Shown here piece by piece: positions 1 to 5,158 of a stretch of 10,136 bases of DNA. The stretch spans positions 1 to 10,136 of the forward strand of contig CAJBIS010000103.1 of the NCBI GenBank assembly GCA_903953195.1, in the 5' to 3' direction. The position numbers and the translations under genes are program-made. Source of the DNA: an uncultured Actinomycetes bacterium. GTDB lineage: Bacteria; Actinomycetota; Acidimicrobiia; Acidimicrobiales; Microtrichaceae. The notes under the pieces were generated by a model. That model searched no databases, was not told where the DNA came from, and saw only the letters and a list, made by a program, of their open reading frames with translations. Within the stretch, counting starts at the first letter, position 1; every line of letters starts with the position of its first letter.

Positions 1-1
1 C

Positions 2-67
2 CTCGCCGACCTCGACGACACCGCTGCGTCCATCCGCGGCGTCACCGGTGTCGCAGCCGGGTCGTAG
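2..67 (+). CDS. 3' end of an upstream gene of unknown function (partial)
   Basis: An open frame runs in from the left edge and stops at TAG 65-67. It encodes about 21 residues ending in ...RGVTGVAAGS. The reading frame has G/C at nearly every third position, as in the neighbouring genes, so it is probably the C-terminus of a real protein. The fragment is too short to recognise. Its stop codon lies inside the TAGCAT box proposed as the -10 element of the next gene, so the two genes are packed tightly. It could also be non-coding sequence that happens to lack stops over this length. Confidence 0.4.
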   Translation, partial: LADLDDTAASIRGVTGVAAGS

Positions 68-70
68 CAT
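65..70 (+). promoter_or_regulatory. Candidate -10 box (TAGCAT) of the nuclease gene
   Basis: TAGCAT matches the actinobacterial -10 consensus TANNNT and ends 8 bases before the ATG at 79. No Shine-Dalgarno sequence lies between them. A transcript starting 6-8 bases downstream would have almost no leader. The box overlaps the stop codon of the upstream gene. Spacing is two bases longer than in the four better examples in this window, so this one is less certain. Confidence 0.35.
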
Positions 71-78
71 CTGCGCCC

Positions 79-891
79 ATGGCACTGCCGCTCCCCAGCA
101 CCCTGTCGCCGTCGAAGGTCTCGAGCTTCACCTCGTGCGCCCTCGCGTTCCGGTTCTCGTCCATCGACCGCCTGCCCGAGGAGCCGTCGGCGCCGGCGGT
201 CAAGGGCACGACCGTGCACCGGGCGCTCGAGCTCCTGTTCGTCGACGAACCCGATCGACGCACACCGGAGCGGGGCCAGGAGTGTCTCCAGGTGGCACTC
301 GCCGAGATGGCTGACGACGCCGACTACATCGGCCTGCAACTCGACGAGGCCGGCGTGGCATCGTTCCGCTCCGACACGAGCAAGATGGTCGAGCGCTACT
401 TCACGCTCGAGGATCCGACCGCCATCCGGCCGATCGGACTCGAACTGATGCTGACGGCCGAACTCGGCTCCCTGACCGTGCGGGGCATCATCGACCGACT
501 CGAACTCGATGCCGATGGCGAGCTCGTGGTCACCGACTACAAGACGGGCCGGGCCCCGTCCAAGGGCCAGGAGGGCTCACGGCTCGGAGGCGTGCACTTC
601 TACTCGATGCTGTGCGAGCAGGTGCTGGGTCGCCGGCCGTCCAAGGTGCAGCTGATCTATCTGGGCAACCAGCCGCAGATCATCACCACCACCACGTCGG
701 AGCAGTCCAACCGCGGCGTCGAGCGCAAGGTGCAGGCCGTGTGGTCGGCCATCGAGCGGGCCTGCGACACCGAGGACTTCCGCCCGCACCCGGGTCCGCT
801 GTGCTCGTGGTGCTCGTTCAAGGAGTTCTGCCCGTCCTTCGGCGGCGACCCGGCGCTCGCCGCGGCCGCAGGAGATGCGGCGCGGTCGTGA
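79..891 (+). CDS. RecB-family PD-(D/E)XK nuclease with Cas4/AddB-like cysteine cluster
   Basis: This 270-aa protein belongs to the PD-(D/E)XK nuclease superfamily (PDDEXK_1, RecB/Cas4-like). Residues 42-47 (KGTTVH) match the N-terminal helix motif with its conserved His. D139 in GIIDR and D153-Y154-K155 in VTDYKTG form the metal-binding and catalytic core. One cysteine near the N-terminus (C20) and three near the C-terminus (C242, C245, C251, spaced CX2CX5C) have the arrangement that binds a 4Fe-4S cluster in AddB and Cas4. From memory the protein resembles the stand-alone mycobacterial RecB-like proteins (Rv2119 type). The role is probably DNA end processing in repair; substrate and partners are unknown. 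No helicase or Cas gene is present here. One oddity: the Gln of the usual QhxxY motif appears to be Gly181 (GVHFY, 181-185). The ATG at 79 is the first start after the upstream stop and places the SPSKVSSFTSC segment correctly at the N-terminus. The gene overlaps the next by 4 bp. Confidence 0.85.
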   Translation: MALPLPSTLSPSKVSSFTSCALAFRFSSIDRLPEEPSAPAVKGTTVHRALELLFVDEPDRRTPERGQECLQVALAEMADDADYIGLQLDEAGVASFRSDTSKMVERYFTLEDPTAIRPIGLELMLTAELGSLTVRGIIDRLELDADGELVVTDYKTGRAPSKGQEGSRLGGVHFYSMLCEQVLGRRPSKVQLIYLGNQPQIITTTTSEQSNRGVERKVQAVWSAIERACDTEDFRPHPGPLCSWCSFKEFCPSFGGDPALAAAAGDAARS

Positions 892-1478
892 GCGCGGCCG
901 AAGCCTTTGACCACCCTGCGGTCGGCGCCGTCGACCGCATCGGTGAGGCCGTCGCCGGGATCGGCCGCGGCAACCCTCGCCTCGATCGGATCTTCTACGC
1001 GCTCTCTCAGGCCGGGAACCACAGCGCCCTCTGGCACGGCATCAACCTGATCGACGCCACCGTCGGAGCGGCGCTCATCGGTGGCCGCGGTGCGGGCGCC
1101 GATCAACGACGGCGGGCGCGACGGCGCAATGCCGTGCGCCGCAGCGCGGTGCTCGTGACCGAACAGGTCGTCGTGAACGGTCTCGTGAAATCCCGTTTCG
1201 GCCGCTGTCGACCAGCGGTTGTCGAGGCACACCCGCACGATCTGCGTACGCCGCTCACGTCGAGCTTCCCGAGCGGGCACGCGTCAGCCGGTTCGTGTGC
1301 GGCGACCATGCTCAGCGCCGATGTCGGTGGCGGGCCCATCTGGTGGGCCCTCGCACTCGGCGTGGCGTGGAGCCGCGTCCACGTCGGCGCACACCACGCG
1401 AGCGATGTCGCCGGAGGACTCGGCGTCGGCACCTCAGCGGCACGCATCGCGCTCGCCATCTGGCCACCGCGTCGCTGA
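888..1478 (+). CDS. PAP2-superfamily phosphatase
   Basis: This 196-aa protein carries all three signature motifs of the type 2 phosphatidic acid phosphatase (PAP2)/acid phosphatase superfamily. They are KX6RP (K101 to R108-P109), PSGH (128-131) and SRX5HX3D (S162-R163, H169, D173). H169 would be the phospho-nucleophile and H131 the general acid. Members dephosphorylate phosphatidate, isoprenyl diphosphates or other lipid phosphates at the membrane. Hydrophobic stretches are modest here (for example around 85-99 and 150-160) and there is an unusually Arg-rich patch near 74-85, so membrane topology is uncertain. The GTG at 888 is chosen because its GTGA overlaps the stop of the nuclease gene, giving translational coupling. 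The frame stays open further upstream (to about 612), but that part lies wholly within the nuclease gene and is not needed. Substrate is unknown. It could act in glycerolipid synthesis with the WS/DGAT downstream, or in undecaprenyl diphosphate recycling. Confidence 0.85.
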   Translation: MSAAEAFDHPAVGAVDRIGEAVAGIGRGNPRLDRIFYALSQAGNHSALWHGINLIDATVGAALIGGRGAGADQRRRARRRNAVRRSAVLVTEQVVVNGLVKSRFGRCRPAVVEAHPHDLRTPLTSSFPSGHASAGSCAATMLSADVGGGPIWWALALGVAWSRVHVGAHHASDVAGGLGVGTSAARIALAIWPPRR

Positions 1479-1495
1479 CCGTCCAGCGGGCGGCG

Positions 1496-1520
1496 GTTCA
1501 CGCGGTCGAGCCGGTACCCT
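1496..1520 (+). promoter_or_regulatory. Promoter of the WS/DGAT gene (GTTCAC ... TACCCT)
   Basis: TACCCT at 1515-1520 fits TANNNT and is followed by exactly six bases before the GTG start at 1527. There is no Shine-Dalgarno sequence, so the mRNA is probably leaderless. GTTCAC at 1496-1501 lies 13 bases upstream of the box. The same hexamer sits at the same distance in the promoter proposed for the gene at 3306. Whether GTTCAC acts as a -35 element or an activator site is unknown. Confidence 0.5.
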
Positions 1521-1526
1521 CTCGCT

Positions 1527-2957
1527 GTGAGCGACGACCAGCGGATGAGCGCATTCGAGTCGGTCATGTGGGAGCTCGAACGCGACCCGCAACTGTCATC
1601 GGCGTTCGCGAACCTGACCACGCTCGACGTCCCACCCGACCGTGCCGTGCTCAGGGCACGCATGGAACGCACCTGCGCCGCCGTCCCCCGGCTGCGGCAG
1701 TGCGTCGTCGTGCCGCCCGGCGGGTTCGCCGCACCGGAATGGCAGGACGACCCCGACTTCGACCTCGATCGCCACCTCCGCTGGATCGACCTGGGCGGCG
1801 ACGCGACGGAGGCCGACCTGCTGGAGCTCGTGGCCACGTTGTGCCGCCACCCCTTCGACCGCACCCGCCCGTTGTGGGAGTTCGTCGTGATCGAGGGTCG
1901 CAGCGGCGGTCGCGCGGCCATGCTGCAGCGCCTCCACCACACCATCACCGACGGTGAGGGCGGGATCCGTCTGTCGGTGCAGTTCCTGGACCTCGAGCGC
2001 GATCCGCCACGTCGGCCGGATCCGGACTCGGGTGCCGCTCCGGACACCGGCGGCGAGTCCGACGGCATCACCGCGGACGACGTCGAGGCCGCCGCGACGA
2101 ACTGGATGGGCCGCGCCGGTGGTGCGGCGTTGACCTCGGTGCGTCAGCCGGTCGAGCTCGTCGGCGGTGCGCTCAGCAACCTCGGTGACGCTGCACGTCA
2201 CCCGCAGGAGCTGCCTCAGCGCAGTGCGGACGTGGCCCGCACGCTCGCGTCGGCAGCACGCCAGGTCGGCGTCGATCCTCGCCGGTCAACGCTGTGGCGG
2301 GACCGATCGCTCGAGCGGTGGTTCGGCACCACCGACGTCCCACTCGAGCAGATGCGCGAGGCCGCCCACGCGCTCGGCGCCAGCATCAACGACGTCTTCG
2401 TCGCCGGCGCGGCCGCCGCCGCAGGCGAGTACCACCGCCGGGCCGGAGCGCCGGTCGACCTGCTGCGGGTGTCGATCCCGATCAGCACCCGTCACGATCG
2501 TTCGGTCGGCGGCAACGCGTTCGCTCCCAGCCAGACGCTCGTTCCCACCGGCGAGATGTCCCCGGACGAACGGGTCGCCGTGATCCACGCCACGTTGTCC
2601 GATGTGAAGGGTGAGCGGGCCCTCGGTTCGGTCGAGACGATGGCCTCGTGGCTCACACTGTTGCCCTCGATCGCCGTCGTCCGGGCCGGCCAACACATGG
2701 CCGGTTCCGTCGACTTCGTGTGCTCCAACGTGAAGGCGGCGCCGTTCGACCTCTACATGGGTGGCGCGCTCATCGAGTCGAACTATCCGATCGGACCCTT
2801 GGCGGGGACGGCGTTCAACCTCACGACGATGTCCTACCGAGGTTCCATGTGCATGGGCCTCGTGGTCGATCCAGCCGCTGTCAGCGACCCGGACCAGCTG
2901 CTGGCCGACATCGAACAGGCCTACCGCGACCTGCTCGGAGCTGCCGGCGTCAGTTGA
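1527..2957 (+). CDS. WS/DGAT wax ester synthase / diacylglycerol O-acyltransferase
   Basis: This 476-aa protein is a full-length bacterial WS/DGAT, which transfers acyl groups from acyl-CoA to fatty alcohols or diacylglycerol to make storage wax esters or triacylglycerol. The N-terminal acyltransferase domain has the PLWEF segment (125-129) and the catalytic HHXXXDG motif (H137-H138 to D142-G143). The C-terminal DUF1298-type domain has the conserved Asn-Asp (N288-D289 in SINDVFVAG), a SIPIS..RH..GGN segment (about 327-340) and a SNV segment (400-402). The usual SNVPGP reads SNVKAAP here. The linker around 165-190 is rich in Pro, Asp and Gly and is probably disordered. The GTG at 1527 is preferred because a TACCCT box lies exactly six bases upstream. 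The ATG at 1545 (MSAFESV) is a possible alternative and would lose only six residues. The 3' end overlaps the convergent small gene by 8 bp. The WS/DGAT family is often multi-copy in actinobacteria, so main storage enzyme versus minor paralogue cannot be told. Confidence 0.9.
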   Translation: MSDDQRMSAFESVMWELERDPQLSSAFANLTTLDVPPDRAVLRARMERTCAAVPRLRQCVVVPPGGFAAPEWQDDPDFDLDRHLRWIDLGGDATEADLLELVATLCRHPFDRTRPLWEFVVIEGRSGGRAAMLQRLHHTITDGEGGIRLSVQFLDLERDPPRRPDPDSGAAPDTGGESDGITADDVEAAATNWMGRAGGAALTSVRQPVELVGGALSNLGDAARHPQELPQRSADVARTLASAARQVGVDPRRSTLWRDRSLERWFGTTDVPLEQMREAAHALGASINDVFVAGAAAAAGEYHRRAGAPVDLLRVSIPISTRHDRSVGGNAFAPSQTLVPTGEMSPDERVAVIHATLSDVKGERALGSVETMASWLTLLPSIAVVRAGQHMAGSVDFVCSNVKAAPFDLYMGGALIESNYPIGPLAGTAFNLTTMSYRGSMCMGLVVDPAAVSDPDQLLADIEQAYRDLLGAAGVS

Positions 2958-3129
2958 TGTGCACCTCGGCGTCGAGCTTGGCCAGCACCGAACGCACATC
3001 GAGCAGGAGGTCGGCGACCTCGGACGTGGACACCAGCTGCCGCTCGGAGATGTCCCCGAGCCCGCGATCAATCAGCTGCATGGCCGTGCGGATGGACTCA
3101 TCACTCTGCAGATCCTGGACCTCGGTCAT
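2950..3129 (-). CDS. Small acidic protein of unknown function (59 aa)
   Basis: A 59-aa reading frame on the minus strand starts at ATG 3127-3129. It is preceded by a very strong Shine-Dalgarno sequence (GAGGAGG a few bases upstream), which supports it as a real gene and decides the start. A longer version from 3159 is possible but would place that ribosome site inside the coding region. The protein is acidic (12 Asp/Glu against 5 Arg/Lys). It contains helix-forming, Leu/Val-rich segments, notably residues 32-52 (a SEVADLLLDVRSVLAKLD stretch) that would form an amphipathic helix. There is no signal peptide, membrane segment or cysteine. I do not recognise the family. It ends within the last codons of the WS/DGAT gene, tail to tail, and is divergent from the luciferase-like gene. 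A regulatory or protein-protein interaction role is possible but not shown. Confidence 0.65.
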   Translation of the reverse strand: MTEVQDLQSDESIRTAMQLIDRGLGDISERQLVSTSEVADLLLDVRSVLAKLDAEVHIN

Positions 3130-3136
3130 GGCTCCT
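3130..3136 (-). promoter_or_regulatory. Strong ribosome binding site of the 59-aa gene
   Basis: Read on the minus strand, a GAGGAGGAG run ends three bases before the ATG; its GGAGG core has near-optimal spacing for 16S rRNA pairing. It is the strongest such site in the window. It fixes the start at 3129 and contrasts with the genes here that have none. Confidence 0.6.
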
Positions 3137-3176
3137 CCTCGCATCGCGTGAACTGGCACTTCGTCGGAATCGTTGA

Positions 3177-3198
3177 ACGAATGACTGAGTCAGTTCGT
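3177..3198. promoter_or_regulatory. Inverted repeat in the divergent spacer, candidate operator
   Basis: The core TGACT-G-AGTCA (3182-3192) is a perfect palindrome. Outside it, ACGAA (3177-3181) pairs with TTCGT (3194-3198), with one unpaired G at 3193, giving about ten matched positions per arm. It lies 48 bases from the start of the minus-strand 59-aa gene and 108 bases from the plus-strand luciferase-like gene. That is the right place for a repressor site acting on the 59-aa gene. The size and symmetry suit a TetR- or MarR-type dimer, but no regulator gene is in the window. A transcribed hairpin is an alternative. Confidence 0.4.
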
Positions 3199-3215
3199 CC
3201 CGCTCGCCCGGCGTG

Positions 3216-3228
3216 GGTACACCGTACC
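3216..3228. repeat. Short inverted repeat GGTAC-ACC-GTACC
   Basis: GGTAC at 3216-3220 and GTACC at 3224-3228 form a perfect 5-bp inverted repeat around a 3-base centre. It lies in the same divergent spacer as the larger palindrome, 18 bases away. It may be a second half of a regulatory region, but five-base arms can arise by chance. Confidence 0.25.
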
Positions 3229-3274
3229 GCCGTGGTGGGACAGTGCCACGTCGGTTTCGGCCGTTTCATGCAGA

Positions 3275-3299
3275 GTTCACAGGCCCGGCCGCGTAGCGT
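3275..3299 (+). promoter_or_regulatory. Promoter of the luciferase-like gene (GTTCAC ... TAGCGT)
   Basis: TAGCGT at 3294-3299 fits TANNNT and is followed by exactly six bases before the ATG at 3306. No Shine-Dalgarno sequence is present, so translation is probably leaderless. GTTCAC at 3275-3280 lies 13 bases upstream, the same hexamer and spacing as before the WS/DGAT gene. Confidence 0.5.
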
Positions 3300-3305
3300 G
3301 ACCGG

Positions 3306-4346
3306 ATGACCGACGGCACCACATCGTCCCGGACCGCAGATCCCGCCGCCCCCATCGGCGTGACCTTCGCCAGCTTCCAGTCGCTGGGACTGCCCGCCGC
3401 CGTCCAGATGGCCGGCGAGGCCAAGGACCTGGGGTACGGCTCCTTCTGGACCGCCGAGACCGTGGGGTTCGAGGCCTTCGCCACACTCACCCACGTCGCC
3501 GATGCGGTCGGTGGGCTCGACCTCGGCACGGGTGTGCTCGCCGCCCAGCTCCGCACCCCGATGCTGGCGGCCATGGGTGCCGCGACGCTGCAGCAGGTCG
3601 CCGGCGACGTCGACGTGCTTCTGGGCGTCGGCATCTCCTCACCGGTGGTGGTCGGCCGATGGCATGGCGCGGAGTACGGCGAGCAACCCGTCGCCCGCAT
3701 GCGCGAGTACCTGGAACTCGTGCGGGGGTGCCTGAGCGGCGAGGTCGTGGACCATCACGGTGAGTTCCACGACGTGTCCGGGTTCCGGCTCGGTGTCCGG
3801 CTGGGCGATCGACGACCGAAGCTGGTGCTCGGGGCGCTGAACGAGCGCATGCTGCGGCTCGCCGGCACCCACGCCGACGGCGTGCTCCTCAACTACCTCC
3901 CGGCATCGGCCGTGCCGTGGTGCGTCGAGCAGGTGCGTGCCGGCGAGGCCGCGGCGGGCCGACCGGACGGGTCGTGCACCGTGTACGCGTACGTGCACGT
4001 CGGCGCCTGTGACACCGATGCCGCGCGACCGGCGGCACGCAAGGATCTGTTCTCCTATGCCGTCGTGCCGGCGTACGCCCGAGCATTCGCCCGGGCCGGC
4101 TTCGGCGACGAGGTCGACGCACTCCGCACGGCGCGCGAGCGCAAGGATCGCGACGGTGCGGTCGCCGCGATGTCGGACCGGATGGTCGACGCCATCAACA
4201 TCTGCGGCGACGCCGACCGCGTGGCCGCAGCCGTCGCCGAGTACCGGGCCGGCGGCGTCGACGTGCCGGTGATCATGCCGCTCCCGTGGGGTGAGGACCG
4301 GGCCGCGACGATCGTCGAGACCCTGCGCGCCGCCCGCGGCGCCTGA
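3306..4346 (+). CDS. Luciferase-like (LLM class) flavin oxidoreductase, probably F420-dependent
   Basis: This 346-aa protein is a bacterial-luciferase-like TIM barrel, the fold of F420- or FMN-dependent monooxygenases and dehydrogenases. Evidence includes the early A.E..DLGYGSFW..E segment (about 36-51), TGV and R.P strands (85-95 region in the alignment, with R83-T84-P85), LGVGISS (106-112) followed by WHG (119-121), and ADGVLLNY (190-197) near the cofactor phosphate site. This pattern matches the actinobacterial F420-dependent LLM oxidoreductases. F420 rather than FMN is inferred from the subfamily's usual cofactor, not from a proven residue. The first ~16 residues are Thr/Ser/Ala-rich and probably a disordered extension. 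The start is set by the TAGCGT box six bases upstream. The stop is 14 bases before the SDR gene, in the same direction, suggesting a shared redox task. The substrate cannot be predicted; alcohols, ketones and terpenoids are all known in the family. Confidence 0.8.
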   Translation: MTDGTTSSRTADPAAPIGVTFASFQSLGLPAAVQMAGEAKDLGYGSFWTAETVGFEAFATLTHVADAVGGLDLGTGVLAAQLRTPMLAAMGAATLQQVAGDVDVLLGVGISSPVVVGRWHGAEYGEQPVARMREYLELVRGCLSGEVVDHHGEFHDVSGFRLGVRLGDRRPKLVLGALNERMLRLAGTHADGVLLNYLPASAVPWCVEQVRAGEAAAGRPDGSCTVYAYVHVGACDTDAARPAARKDLFSYAVVPAYARAFARAGFGDEVDALRTARERKDRDGAVAAMSDRMVDAINICGDADRVAAAVAEYRAGGVDVPVIMPLPWGEDRAATIVETLRAARGA

Positions 4347-4348
4347 CC

Positions 4349-4354
4349 TACGGT
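4349..4354 (+). promoter_or_regulatory. Candidate -10 box (TACGGT) of the SDR gene
   Basis: TACGGT lies in the 14-base gap after the luciferase-like gene and is followed by exactly six bases before the GTG at 4361. The SDR gene has no Shine-Dalgarno sequence. This box could start a leaderless transcript from within what otherwise looks like an operon. Confidence 0.4.
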
Positions 4355-4360
4355 GCCGAC

Positions 4361-5158
4361 GTGGAACTGAACGAGACCGTCATCGTCGTCACCGGGGGAG
4401 GCAGCGGGATCGGTGCCGCCATGTGTCGGCGCTTCGCCGCCGAGCGGCCGCGCCACATCGTCGTCGTGGACCGCGACGCAGCAGGTGCCGAGGCCACGGT
4501 GGCGGCCCTCACCGAGACCGGCATCGGAGCGACCGCCGTGACACTCGACGTCGCCGACGCCGAGCAGACCGAGGACCTGATCGCCCGGACGCGGGCCGAT
4601 CACGGCGAGATCGATCTGTTCTGTGCCAACGCCGGCATCGGGTCGGCCGCAGGCATCGACGCCGACGATCGCGTGTGGGAGTCGATGTGGCAGATCAACG
4701 TGCACGCGCACGTGATCGCGGCGCGCGCACTGCTGCCGGCCTGGCTGGACCGAGGTCGGGGCTACCTGCTGACCACCGCGTCCGCGGCGGGGTTGCTCAC
4801 GAACCTCGGCGACGCGCCGTACAGCGTCACCAAACATGCCGCCGTGGCGCTCGCGGAGTGGCTGTCGATCACGTACGGCGACCGGGGCATCACGGTGTCG
4901 TGCCTCTGCCCGCAGGGCGTCAACACCCCACTGCTGTTCGGTGACGCCGATGGTGCGCTCGCCACCGAGGTCGTCAAGGCCCAGCGCATCCTCGAGCCGG
5001 AGACGGTCGCCGATGTCGTCGCCGCGGCCGTCGCCGACGAACGGTTCCTGATCCTGCCGCACGAGGAGGTGGCCGGATACGAACAGGCCCGGGCCGGCGA
5101 GCGAGAGCGCTGGCTGCGGGCGATGCGCCGGATGCAGGCGGGCCTCGACGGACGATGA
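4361..5158 (+). CDS. Short-chain dehydrogenase/reductase (classical SDR)
   Basis: This 265-aa protein is a classical SDR that oxidises or reduces a hydroxyl/carbonyl group using a nicotinamide cofactor. The Rossmann glycine motif TGGGSGIG is at 11-18. D37 at the end of the second strand favours NAD(H) over NADP(H). D63 (LDVAD) and N90-A91-G92 are in place. The catalytic tetrad is complete: N113, S141, Y154 and K158 (YSVTK), with the usual 13-residue Ser-Tyr spacing. The C-terminal ~60 residues, where substrate specificity lies, are charged and Arg-rich and give no substrate clue. The GTG start is preferred because it begins directly at the MELNETVIVVTGG strand and has a TACGGT box six bases before it. 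The stop overlaps the next gene's ATG (ATGA), so the two are probably translationally coupled. Confidence 0.88.
   Translation: MELNETVIVVTGGGSGIGAAMCRRFAAERPRHIVVVDRDAAGAEATVAALTETGIGATAVTLDVADAEQTEDLIARTRADHGEIDLFCANAGIGSAAGIDADDRVWESMWQINVHAHVIAARALLPAWLDRGRGYLLTTASAAGLLTNLGDAPYSVTKHAAVALAEWLSITYGDRGITVSCLCPQGVNTPLLFGDADGALATEVVKAQRILEPETVADVVAAAVADERFLILPHEEVAGYEQARAGERERWLRAMRRMQAGLDGR

Noticed and set aside
612..887. Upstream extension of the PAP2 frame
   Set aside because: Open only because of codon bias in the overlapping nuclease gene; the GTG at 888 gives the normal length and a 4-bp overlap.
79..891. Cas4 of a CRISPR system
   Set aside because: The fold and cysteines are Cas4-like, but no repeats, spacers or other cas genes are present; stand-alone RecB-like nucleases of this size are common in actinobacteria.
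1103..2071. 322-codon minus-strand frame across the PAP2 and WS/DGAT genes
   Set aside because: Ser/Arg-rich translation without motifs, and opposite to two genes with complete catalytic signatures.
3144..3149. GTTCAC on the minus strand upstream of the 59-aa gene as a third copy of the shared promoter hexamer
   Set aside because: No TANNNT box lies 13 bases downstream; the ribosome site occupies that position, so it does not share the architecture.
3130..3159. Longer 69-aa start for the small minus-strand gene
   Set aside because: It would put the strong GAGGAGG ribosome site inside the coding region; the ATG at 3129 is much better placed.
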